Assembly: GCA_032719365.1 (NCBI GenBank)
Contig: CM064863.1
Span: forward strand, 64,691,583-64,755,582
DNA: 64,000 nt
Reading direction: 5' to 3'
DNA from: Prinsepia uniflora
Lineage: Eukaryota > Streptophyta > Magnoliopsida > Rosales > Rosaceae
Shown piece after piece: positions 23,328 through 35,026 of the stretch. How positions within the stretch are numbered: position 1 is the first letter of the stretch; every line of letters starts with the position of its first letter. A program made the position numbers and the translations under genes. Below the pieces are notes generated by a model. The model had not been told where the DNA came from and did no database searches. It saw only the letters and a program-made list of their open reading frames with translations.

Positions 23328-24397
23328 TCACTCTAAACCACTCACTAGTGCCTTGTATGCTTCCTGTTGGACAAGGGCAAATACTCGAGCATGTGGACTT
23401 GAAGCCCGACCACGTCCTCGCAGCCCACCTCTAGTTATGTCATCTCCTCTTTCACATGTGGTCTCAGAAGTCAAGGTTGTCATCAAGCCCTGCTCTGTAG
23501 TACCGTCACTCATACCACTACCGCTTGGTCGGCACGAACAATTTCTCTTGATATGCCCAACCTCTCCACAAAAATAACATGCACCCATGCTAAACTATGC
23601 AGACTGATTATTATGCCTACCAGTTGATGGAACTGAAGCTCTATTAGACTGGACTGATGTCTGAGGTCTTGATGTAAGATCTGGAGAATTTCCTTCTCTA
23701 GCTCCACCATTGCTAGAGCCCGATCAATACCCACCATAAAATTCGAAGTTGGAACCGCGTCTCTTTGACATTCCATGAGTCATAACCTCAGTTTCCTGAC
23801 GCTCTCGATGTCGTCCAAAGCTCAAAGATTGCTCTCATATAGGAAAATTGGCCTCCACTCGGACAGTAGCATCTGATAAATCTCGGAGGGTGGAAACAGA
23901 TCCTACTGTCACATCGGCTCGTATCTCATTCCTCAATCCACACTCAAATCTTCGACACTTATCTTCCTCATTTGCCACATGCAATGGAGCAAAACTAGAT
24001 AAGTTCAAAAATTCCTGCTCATAGTCGGCCACTGACATGTTCCCCTGCTGCAACTGTAGGAATTCAACTTCCTTAGCATTACGAAATGAGCGGGGGTAAA
24101 ACTGGTTCAGGAAGCGGCCTCGAAAATCCTCCCACGTTAAATTAAACCAGTCATCTATAACCCATGCCACCATCTATAAGCATTTCCGCCCAACATAAAT
24201 GTGGCTAACAGAACCATATCCTCTGGCGGACATCACATAATCTCAAAAATCCGCTCAAAACAAGTAAACCACTCGTAGGCCTCTTCTGAGTCTATCTGGC
24301 CAGTAAATCTAGTGGCTCCTAGACGTTGGGCTCTCTCAACATCTTGACTCTCAATCTCATCACCAAGCCATGCATGGGGCTCACGTCTTGGAGGCAT
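23328..24397 (-). pseudogene. Broken gag of the pol-less element
   Basis: Starts MPPRREPHAWLGDE at 24397, very like the Gag of the intact element at 32383-42175 (MPPRREPRARVDE). Pieces include AQRLGATRFTGQIDSEEAYE, FRGRFLNQFYPRSFRNAKE, FLNLSSFAPLHVANEEDKCR and the zinc knuckle CYFCGEVGHIKRNC. The reading frame is broken by a stop near 24235 and by two frameshifts. The protein ends at VSGLE just before the polypurine tract, whereas the intact relative continues into the DSGATHSF protease. Confidence 0.85.
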
Positions 24398-24441
24398 GAT
24401 GTGGCAACACAAATCAGTAACCAAACACTCTAATACCAACT

Positions 24442-27400
24442 TGATAGGGCTCATCCTAAATGGACTTTGATAACCGTGCCTAATCCTGCTCTCGTCTAAC
24501 AAGTCAACTGAAGTTCTGAAAACACCCTCAGCACCTGTGAGACAAGGGATAACTGTACTGATTTCCGCTCATGCCTCCGCCTCTCAATTAGCCCCAAACT
24601 TCATGTCACGGCCTGAAGGGTTTTCAAAAACATAAAAGGTGTGAGTGGACAAAAATAACATCGTTTGAAAATACATTTCAAAACAGATCACCTTACCCTC
24701 TAGCTATAAAACATACATGCATAGATTTAAAACCTATGAACAACCAGAGTTCAAATCATATCATATCACAAATCACGGGGCCCAAAATAAGCCCATGGGC
24801 CATATTTCCCGAAATCCATTTCCAACAATCATCATAAAACGTCTTAATGAAAAATCAATATCAAACACAATCCAACACTTTAAAATTCAGGAATTACATA
24901 TCTAAGGCCTTTATAGGGATTACACATCCAGACCTCTGGGCATTACACATCCAGACTTGTTAGGCATAACACATCTGGCCGTTCCGGGAATTACACATCC
25001 TATCTAACCCAAGAATTACACATTCGGGTTTTCCCAAGCATTACACGTCCAGAGACACTGAAAATAAATCCAAAACCTTTGTTTTAAAACCATCTTGAAT
25101 AAAACCAAGTCAAAACGCCATTTCAAACCTGAGCCTAGCAAAAAACGTCATTTTCACCGTTCTCATAAAATGTGCCCGATAACCAAGTAAATAATCCATA
25201 AAATCAAAAAATCAACATATTGAATCATCTTGCAATTATTACAACTCAAATCATGCAATCAATCATGTAAAATATTTAACTATGCATGCATAACAGTTTA
25301 TAAAACAAAAGTCCACTCACACACCGTCCAAGCTGCCCAGTCTCGAGTTATTCGCTCCTCTGAAGTCTCAGGAATATTCGAGCCTATCAAACATAACAAT
25401 TTAAGGTCACTAGGCCGTTACATAACCTCATATGAAAATCCCCAGGATTTAATAATAATATTTAAACACGAACTACACACTTCGGATACCCAAAAGACCC
25501 CGAACCGATGTCCAATCGACTCGAAACCTGTGCTAATAGGTTCGTATCATCGAAAACATCAAAAAGTGTGTTGAAAACTTCCCCAGAAAGTCAACCACGC
25601 GCCCCCACGCGCAGCTTGAATGGGTTGCGTGTGAACCCACGCTTCGATGAGCAGTCCTCTGCTGTTTGTGTGAATATCTTAAATGAGAGAAGTATTCATT
25701 TGAACCCATGTGGCTACACAGGCCACTAAGCCCTCAAATATCAATGACATGTGTCACGTACAGAACAGATAAGTCACCATTCGATTGACTCATCAACCCA
25801 ACTACCTGTTAAACGGGTATGTGAACCTGCGATTCAACCCGGTTAGTTCTCCATCAATTCGACCTTGTTTTCTTTCATTCTTTCACTTAAATTCATTTAA
25901 TCACTCTCAATTAATGTTCTATATATTCCATTTCATTAATTCATACCTCAATCGATTGATTTCCAATGCAAGTGCTGAAAGGTTCGTGGCTCAATTCCGT
26001 CCAATTTCTCTCCGTTTCTTCATTCTAATCAATTAGAAAGTATCTTAGGATCATTATAAACGTAATTTCAAGATCAATTTCACGTTTGCTTACATTCAAT
26101 TACACGAACACAAACTCGATTTTTCCAACTTTTCGCAGAGTCTGTTCTTAGCCTCTTTTGCGCCAATTCCTTTTGTTTTTGAGGTGGTTCAACTCGACTT
26201 GATCCCATAAGGCGTAATTGGAACCCAATTTCAGTGATCGAAGTCGACAACTTCAAATTCGCAATTCCAATTTTCTTCAATTTCGAATTCTAGGCTTCGA
26301 GTTCTATTCTGTTTCTTCTCTGTCTTCTCTCATTTTTCTTCTCTTTTTTCACTCTCTTAAATCCTCTCAATTGATCGAATCAAGATGAATTGTTGGGTGG
26401 GATTTTGTTTGATCGAGCAGTCCTCTGCTGTTTGTGTGAATATCTCAAATGAGAGAAGTATTCATTTGAACCCATGTGGCTACACAGGCCACTAAGCCCT
26501 CAAATATCAATGACATGTGTCACGTACAGAACAGATGAGTCACCATTCGATTGACTCATCAACCCAACTACCTGTTAAACGGGTATGTGAACCTGCGATT
26601 CAACCCGGTTAGTTCTCCATCAATTCGACCTTGTTTTCTTTCATTCTTTCACTTAAATTCATTTAATCACTCTCAATTAATGTTCTATATATTCCATTTC
26701 ATTAATTCATACCTCAATCGATTGATTTCCAATGCAAGTGCTGAAAGGTTCGTGGCTCAATTCCGTCCAATTTCTCTCCGTTTCTTCATTCTAATCAATT
26801 AGAAAGTATCTTAGGATCATTATAAACGTAATTTCAAGATCAATTTCACGTTTGCTTACATTCAATTACACGAACACAAACTCGATTTTTCCAACTTTTC
26901 GCAGAGTCTGTTCTTAGTCTCTTTTGCGCCAATTCCTTTTGTTTTTGAGGTGGTTCAACTCGACTTGATCCCATAAGGCTTAATTGGAACCCAATTTCAG
27001 TGATCGAAGTCGACAACTTCAAATTCGCAATTCCAATTTTCTTCAATTTCGAATTCTAGGCTTCGAGTTCTATTCTGTTTCTTCTCTGTCTTCTCTCATT
27101 TTTCTTCTCTTTTTTCACTCTCTTAAATCCTCTCAATTGATCGAATCAAGATGAATTGTTGGGTGGGATTTTGTTTGATCGAGCAGTCCTCTGCTGTTTG
27201 TGTGAATATCTCAAATGAGAGAAGTATTCATTTGAACCCATATGGCTACACAGGCCACTAAGCCCTCAAATATCAATGACATGTGTCACGTACAGAACAG
27301 ATGAGTCACCATTCGATTGACTCATCAACCCGACTACCTGTTAAACGGGTATGTGAACCTGCGATTCAACCCGATTAGTTCTCCATCAATTCAACCTTGT

Positions 27401-28372
27401 TTTCTTTCATTTTTTCACTTAAATTCATTTAATCACTCTCAATTAATGTTCTATATATTCCGTTTCATTAATTCATACCTCAATCGATTGATTTCCAATT
27501 CAAGTGCTGAAAGGGTCGTGGCTCAATTCTGTCCAATTTCTCTCTGTTTCTTCATTCTAATCAATTATAAAGTATCTTAGGATCATTATAAACATAATTT
27601 CAAGATCAATTTCATGTTTGCTTACATTCAATTACACGAACACAAACTCGATTTTCCAACTTTTCGCAGAGTATGTTCTTAGCCTCTTTTGCGCCAATTC
27701 CTTTTGTTTTTGAGGTTGTTCAACTCGACTTGATCCCATAAGGCTTAATTTGAACCCAATTTCAGTGATCGAAGTTGGCAACTTCAAATTCGAAATTCCA
27801 ATTTTCTTCAATTTCGAATTCTAGGTTTCGAGTTCTATTCTGTTTCCTCTCTGTCTTCTTTCATTTTTCTTCTCTTTTTTCACTCTCTTAAATCCTCTCA
27901 ATTGATCGAATCAAGATGAATTGTTGGGTGGGATTTTTTTTGAACAAGCAGTCCTCTGCTGTTTGTGTGAATATCTCAAATGAGAGAAGTATTCATTTGA
28001 ACCCATGTGGCTACACAGGCCACTAAGCCCTCAAATATCAATGACATGTGTCACGTACAGAACAGATGAGTCACCATTCAATTGACTCATCAAATTCCTG
28101 TCCTAAATTACCATTTTACCCCTCTTTTGTCAAATTACCAAATTGCCCCTCGCCGTTTTAGACCCATAACTTGTTCGTCCGAACTTCGATTTCAACATGC
28201 TGCTTATCTATGGAGTCAACGTCTCGAGACCTACATAACTGTCTTTACAGAAAGTCCAAAAGTATCCCCGAACAAAAAGTCAACTTTTAACCACCACATT
28301 TATAAGGCAAAAACGTCATTTGTACATTCCAAATTTCAAATTTACATTTCTCGAATTTTTTGGGGCGTCACA
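24442..28372 (-). repeat. 5' LTR of the pol-less element, with tandem triplication
   Basis: 3931 bp, against 2291 bp in the partner LTR. The extra length comes from tandem copies of a 766-bp segment. The inner end reads TGATAGGGCTCATCC, aligned with CGACAGGACCCGTCC in the partner. Confidence 0.85.
25649..28094 (-). repeat. 766-bp tandem repeat, three full copies plus a partial
   Basis: Full copies at about 25797-26562, 26563-27328 and 27329-28094, preceded by a partial copy (25649-25796). Each junction joins GACTCATCAA to CCCAACTACC or CCCGACTACC. The first two copies are almost identical, while the third has more differences. The partner LTR has the segment once. Confidence 0.9.
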
Positions 28373-29409
28373 TGATGCATGCATTTTATATGTTTTATCA
28401 ATATGATTTGAAATACCTTGAGTGCATATGATTTAAATATGGTTTATATTGTTGACTTGGCATTTTCGTAGAAAATGCGATATTACATGTAGTTCGTGAC
28501 TTATGTTTTAGATGATACTTGGGCTTAGGCTGAGTATTCTATCTGCATGTGTTTATATGAGTTTGGTGGTTTCAGGGAGAAGCGTGAAACCGAGGATTTA
28601 ACTAAAGATTTTTAATGATTTCACGGAGATGCGTGCAATCGATATTCAAGCATGAGTCCTAGTTGATAAGAGCTTAACTTGGATTGAAGTCAAGGACGAT
28701 TTTAGAAAGTGCTTTGAATCGTGAAATGGTTTTCAGATTTGGAAATATCTTTTGGGTGTATGACCTAGTTTATTTATGGTTTGACTTAGAGTATAGTCTA
28801 ACGTGAGATATATCAGGCTCTGACCCTGTTATGAGATTTATTAAAGATATTTCGGGCATGAGACCTAGTTGTGGATTTGATAGGATTCGAGGAATCCTGG
28901 ATTTATGAAGTGTTGCTAGACACTGTTTTATGATGGTGTTGTGGAAACTGATTTGATGAAATTATATCCGGGCATAGATCCTATTGAGATGATTTTGGGC
29001 TGAGTCCCTACGAGATTTGATTACTGTTTTTATTGAGACCATCCTCTTGAGATTTATATGGTTGAGGGCCTCTGGTAGGAATGTGTTTCCCCGGAGAAGT
29101 CCTGGTGATAATGCTCGCCTCCAAGATGGGATGTGTTCGCCTGGAAAGGTCACGAAGCACTTCCTGTTGTCGTGCAGCCGATGGAGGCTCGACTCAGGAG
29201 TGCTGGTATTATATAAAGATTGATCGGTGATGTATTCACGACGATCTAGAACGTCGGCTGGTGATATGTTCACGGTGACATGCTCGGATTGGAGCAGTTC
29301 TAGAGTTATTGGGCACGCTTAACTGGGATATCGTGATTGATGTTGGATACGAGGATTGGTTGTGTTTGTTTTCGATGGCTGCTGTGTACATGGAGGTTTT
29401 CATTGATGA

Positions 29410-32305
29410 TGTTAGGACCCACCCCAGTTCCACCATGAAAACCGAGATAAATCCTGCTCCCGTCTGACAACCCAGAAAGAAAAACCGAAAATACCCTTTA
29501 TTGAAAACCACAAATACACTATCAGACGCAGGAGAAATTTAATACAACTCAGAGTCAAAACTATACAGAGCATAGGACTAAACAAAGGAGCACAAAACCG
29601 ATACACAGAGTACACGCACAACGGGAAAATGTAAACCACTCCGGGGTCACTCTCGAATACTCTATGCCTCCGACGCTGCCTCAACGTCTAACCCCCGCAC
29701 TAACTCCACGACCTGGAGGGCAATTAAAACCAAAAAGTGTGAGTGGACCATAAAGAATAAAAGTTTCGAAAACAATTTTATAACAAAACCGGGTTTGGCC
29801 CTCCGTTTTGAAAACATGCATGCACAACCCATTTAGTTAAACACAGCTATAAACCACATAGTAATCATCATAAAAACATTTATAATTAACAACATAGGCA
29901 TCATGAAAACAGTACGATAAAACATAAATCCAAGTCATCATTATCCGATCAAACCTACTGGACCTATCCGAGTCTTTAAACTCCCGAGTCTTTAAACTCA
30001 ATCCAAGCCTCAATAATCCGAGTCTTTAAACTCAACGGGCCTACGGGGGAAATATCAGTATATCCGAGTCTTTAAACTCAATCCGGGCCTTTAAACCCAA
30101 TCCGGGTCCGTCCCCCGTCAATCACAATATCCGGGTCTTTAAACCCAATAATCAGATCCAGCAAATCCAATCCAAAACCGTTTGAAAACCATTTTTAAAT
30201 CCATATCCAAACCCGAATCCGAAATCACTGGTCTGTAGCCCTTCCGGCATTCAGAACCGTCATTCCGAACCCAAATCCGGAATCCCATGTTTCAACTTTA
30301 AAACCAAATTCCGCTTTCCGAAATCCGATTTCAAAACCAAAAACCTTGATCATCAAATCATGTCTCAAATTCCAGTTATACTCCGTGAAAACCATTTATC
30401 GTTTGAAATCCCAAAACCATGGCATCATAATCAGAAATCAAGTCTTTCTCGTAAAACGTGCCAAATACGTAATTTTCTCGAAAAACATGCAAGTATATAA
30501 AACAGTTATAGCATATTCACATAATCATGAAATCACATATAAAACCATAAGTCAAGTAATTAAAAGCAGTTATGCATGCTCAGTTATAAGGAAGAAGTCC
30601 ACTCACAGATACCGGGCACGTCACTCGCATCCCGAACGTCCTGCACGTTCCTCGACCTCCTCGGGGATTCCCGATCCTGTCAACAGTCACCAAACTACGT
30701 CACTAACACGTTAACGAAGGTTCTCCTAATTTTCCCCAAATTCCCCGAACTTCAAACATACGTAAACCGAAACCCTAGAACTTCGATCCCGCAGAACTAA
30801 CTCAATTCGACGTCCGATTAACCCGAAACCTATCCCAAAAGACTCGTTACAACTTCTAAACCAAAAACCTAGGTGACCGTTTCCTCAGAAAATGCCCCAC
30901 GCGCCTCCATGCGCCGGCCAAAGTGGCTGCGCATGGGCCTCACGCGCCTGTATAGTCACTGTTCATCTTCAACCTTCGAACCCGTGCACTCTTCCGGACC
31001 GGCGTGGCCGGTTCTCCGCCGTCCGTCCACCATTTTCTTCCCTCTTTTCACCATCCTCTTCGTCCTCTACCCAGTAATCCATTCCCCTCATCCAATTACA
31101 ACAACACAACCCCTAAGCTGTCTCCCCAAGCTCGAAACCAAACCCGTTCAACTGTCATGTTTGCACTCCCGGCCACCCGTGTCACCCCTCATCACGGTTT
31201 CGACACCAAAAGCTTCCTAGGACCTTACTGAGTTCACTAGAACTCACCAAACTCATCGACTCAGCCCCTACCTTCACGACTTTCGATTTGAATCGAAACA
31301 GCAAAACAGAGCAAGCAACAGAGTTTGAAGAAATTACCTGTGCTCAGGCCGCCGCCATGAGCCCTGCTGGGTTTGTTCGACTCTCCTCCGTCCTAGCAAC
31401 GTCACCACGAGTTCAATTGATGGCTTAGTCACAAGAAGTGCACAACCGTGCACGGTGGTTCTCTGGTTCTGTCCTCCTTGTTTTCCTGAGAATTCACCCT
31501 CTCCTCACACACTCAACACACACAAGCTGCCCTCACATCTCACTCACTACCTCTCTTTCAATCTCTACTCACTCACTCAACCACCAGGTCACACAAACAC
31601 CCACGGCCAACACTCAATTTCCTCTCAATCTCACCCTCTATTTCTCTCTTCGAACCCGGCTATACAAACACGACTACACAGCCTAAGTAATTTGAACCGT
31701 GCAAAGTTGTAGAAACCTCTAGCCTTTTTCCACATGTCACAATCCTGTGACCCCATCTCAAAATATCCAATCTCCACTGTACACTTGTCCTCATCAGCTT
31801 GTACAAATCCCAATGCACCCAAAAAGACCAAAATGCCCCTAAAAGTTAAAATTACCGTTTCGCCCTTCACCGTTCTAGACTCGTATCTCGCTCGTCCAAT
31901 TTCCGATGAAGGCATGCCGCCTGTCGTTGAACTCAGGACGGCGAGATCTGCCTAACGGTCCTCGGTCTACGTGAAATGACAAGTCTAGCGAAAAGTCAAC
32001 ATTTTCCCCCCTATTTTACCAAATTACGATAATGCCCTCAACCTTCCGAACATCAAAACTTCCTCCTCGGATGTCGGAATCGGGCGTGCCACCTGTCTAC
32101 GGACTCGTGACGTCCCAAATTACGTCACAGTCATCGATCAATGTCCAATTGACCGCCCGAACTCAAAGTCAACATTTTACCCAGACTAGGGGCAAAATCG
32201 TCCTTCTATGCCAAAGTCCAAAAGTACCCAACTAAACACCAATTAGGCTCACTAATCCGTTACTAATCACTTCCTTAGTCCTACTTTCCGGGACGGGTCG
32301 TTACA
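29410..32305 (-). mobile_element. Solo LTR in inverted orientation
   Basis: 2896 bp, from TGTTAGGACCCACCCC to GGGACGGGTCGTTACA. Perfect GATGA duplications lie at 29405-29409 and 32306-32310. It contains the GAGTCTTTAAACTC palindrome series (29965-30150), a GTCCACTCACAG site at 30597 and an ACGCGCC-rich block near 30898-30950. No internal coding sequence is present, so it is a recombination product of a full element. Confidence 0.9.
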
Positions 32306-32382
32306 GATGATGATGGGCTGAGATCCCACATGGTTTCATATTTGTGCTCAGATCCCACGTGGTTTATATTTTGGGCTGAGAC

Positions 32383-34991
32383 TGACAGGACCCGTCCCAA
32401 TCCCACTGGGACCACCCGGGGACGTGACCCGCTCCCGTCTGACAATGACTCTAAACATACCAAAATTACCCTTAAATAAAAACCGAAGACTCACATAGAT
32501 AGATAATATACAAACACAGTGTTTAAAGTGATACTGTCAGACAAGGGAAAGTAAAATACAACATGTGAGCACACTAGTCAGAGTACATTTATTCGGTGCT
32601 CAACCTACCCACAAGTGGGTGTACAGGTGCACAGCTAGGCAAACTAAACCTCTGCCTCCTCCTCCGGATCCTCCTCCTCTATTGCCGTGTCAGGGTCTGG
32701 AGGGGTCAGTAAAACAAGGGTGAGTGGGCCAAAAATAACAGTTTAGAAATCAATTTAATAATAAAACAATCATAAGGTTTTACCCCTCCGTTTTCCAAAT
32801 CTTGCATGCAGTGAAAACATAATATTATAAACCAATGAACCACAATAATAATCGTAAGGTGAAACTAACATATCAGTGCACTGTAAAACCCAACCCAAAT
32901 GATGTCACGATTCTAAGGCTACGCGTTGCCACTCAGGGTCTCACACCCGAGACTCTCTAGGTACATCAGCTCCCGGTATCCCGGTCACTGCCCGAGGTAT
33001 ATGAACATGCCTTCCTGAGAGTAAGCAGCCCAACGGGGGTCAACTCCACTCAGTCAGAGCCCCGTGACTACTCCAGGGTCCACCCAGGCCAACGACCCTC
33101 CCTGGAGGAGACAATATACACAGGTAGGAAAGTACAGTACAATAACAGTATAGTTTACCCTATGTCCCCCGGACATCCCAAACAAAATCCACATATAATC
33201 CAGACGGGTCTCATGCCCAAAACAGTGTAATAACATATATAAGCAGTTTATAAGACTCATCAGTGGAAATAGTAAAACAGTTTATGCATGCAAGCCTTTT
33301 ATAAATCAAACAGCCTACTCACACTCGGTCCTTGCTGCTCAACGATCTCTATAAACCTGTATTATTACTCCTGAGGGTTACTTAAGGACCCTACAATATC
33401 AATACCAAGACCCTAGAACAGATCCGCCTCAAAAACGCATCCCGGGCACTATTCCCGGTGCTTCAAACCCCATTTTGACTAACATAACGATCTCCGATCG
33501 ACACGAAACCACCTCCATTGGATCCGTATCGTCGAAACCTTGAAAATGGTACCGGCCCCACAAAAATTACTGTTCACACGCGCCCCCACGCGCCTGGTCA
33601 ACGCGTGGGTCAACGCTGCTACAGTACCGCTGATGTCAGCAGTGACGTCATGCTGACGTCAGCATGACGTCATCACTGACACTTGTCAGGTGACACGTGG
33701 CACGTTCTGATTGGTCCCTGGTCTGACAACATCTGACAGGATGACGTCATCATGACGTCAGAAGTGACGTCAGCATGATGACGTCATCAGTGCTACAGTA
33801 CCGGGTCGACCCGTTTGACTGGAACCGGGTCGCCGTCGACCCACGGTTTGACCCGATTCCACCACACGATTCCGGCCACCATTTCGACGGGGTTGATCCC
33901 TATGGGATCGTCTAGGTCTGTCCTATGGTTCTACAACCTCAAAACAAGAAGAAAGTGGGAAGAAACTCACCAGAATGTCTCTGAAACTCACGGTCACGGT
34001 CCGGCCGTCGTCCTCGGTGATCCACGGCGTCTCCGTCGTCCAACCCGGTCCCAAACGACTCGTCTCTCACCCTAGGACATGTCTATCACCTAACAATCAA
34101 TTTCTAAGCATTAAACACAATCGGGTCGAACAGGGAAGGAAAACGGGCTTGTCGGGTTTTGGGTCTTACCGCCGCCGTCACGCCGCCGTAGCCCTCGCCG
34201 TCGTCCAGTTACGCTCCTAGGATCCCCACGGTGCAGACTGGAGCTCCTCCCGCGTCGAGGTGAGGTGGTTATCGAGGTTTGCTTCCTGGACCCGTTTCCT
34301 TGAGGTTTTCGGGTCGTGTTTTGGACGGGATTTTCAGGGCTGGGAAATGGGGTGGTGGCTGTCGGTGATGCTCGGTGATGGTTAGTGGATGTTGGTGATG
34401 CAGCTGGTGATCGGGTGGTGGTGTGAGAGTGGCTGGTTCGATCGCCTGGTTTGAGAGAAAATGGGAAGAGAAGCACGGGTGTGAAGGGGGAATGGATGTG
34501 TGTGTTTGTAAACAAAGGCAGAGATCGTGCATGAAGCAGAAAAAGCAGAGGAAATGGAAGGCTGGGATTCACTTGCACAGACAATCCAAGGGTGGAAATC
34601 AAATGGAGGGAAAATAAATAATATAAACAATGGGTTAAATAGTATTAGTTGCTTTATGGGAATAGTGTAGGCTTGGATGGGTGACACTTGTCACCAATCC
34701 ATCGGTTCGATTTAAATATTAGGTTGGCACGAATTCCCGTAATTAATTAATATTTTATTCCGTTGTTCTCGGTTCGTAAATTCCGCTAAAACGCTTCCTT
34801 GACCATAACTTCTTCATACGAACTCCGATTTCGGCGTGCCGCCTGTCTACGGATTCGTGACGTCCCGATCTACGTCATAGTCATGGGTCAAAGTCCGAAT
34901 TATTTCCCGAGAAAAAGTCAAAGTTTTTCCCCCCAAGGGTAAAACAGTCTTTTTACATTAAAATATTATTATTTTGGTTCGGGTCGTTACA
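32383..34991 (-). repeat. 3' LTR of the chromodomain element
   Basis: 2609 bp, plus-strand ends TGACAGGACCCGTCCC and TTCGGGTCGTTACA. It carries the TGACGTCA cluster at 33630-33790, the TATA-like TTTTATA (33297-33303, TATAAAA on the minus strand) and the nearby TGCATGCA motif. Confidence 0.95.
33630..33790. promoter_or_regulatory. TGACGTCA cluster in the 3' LTR
   Basis: Seven perfect TGACGTCA palindromes in about 150 bp, plus an ACACGTGGCA site (G-box-like core CACGTGG). TGACGTCA is the CRE/TGA-type site bound by plant bZIP factors. The role here is inferred from motif density only. Confidence 0.6.
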
Positions 34992-35004
34992 ACCTACCCT
35001 CCTT
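34992..35004 (-). other. Polypurine tract of the chromodomain element
   Basis: Minus strand AAGGAGGGTAGGT, directly next to the 3' LTR. This is the expected primer for plus-strand DNA synthesis. Confidence 0.85.
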
Positions 35005-35026
35005 ACAGAAATTTCGTCCTCGAAAT

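Larger units (their letters stand above)
20901..28372 (-). mobile_element. Pol-less chromodomain-family LTR element (gag only)
   Basis: Minus-oriented element flanked by perfect TGATG duplications (20896-20900 and 28373-28377). The 3' LTR is 20901-23191 and the 5' LTR 24442-28372, both ending GGGCGTCACA on the plus strand. The internal region is only 1250 bp. It has a primer site like tRNA-Met (24428-24438, minus strand TGGTATTAGAG), a broken gag, and a polypurine tract (23192-23205, minus strand TAAGGGGGGTAGGT) directly after gag. Protease, RT, RNase H and integrase are missing. Confidence 0.85.

Noticed and set aside
25785..27580. Three near-identical ORFs starting MTHQPNYLLN or MTHQPDYLLN
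   Set aside because: They repeat because the 766-bp LTR segment is tandemly duplicated. The partner LTR does not keep the frame, so coding function is unlikely.
34111..34602. 163-codon minus-strand ORF, also present at 41295-41786
   Set aside because: It lies in the GC-rich part of both LTRs of the chromodomain element. The duplication comes from the LTRs themselves, and the protein is low-complexity with no domain.
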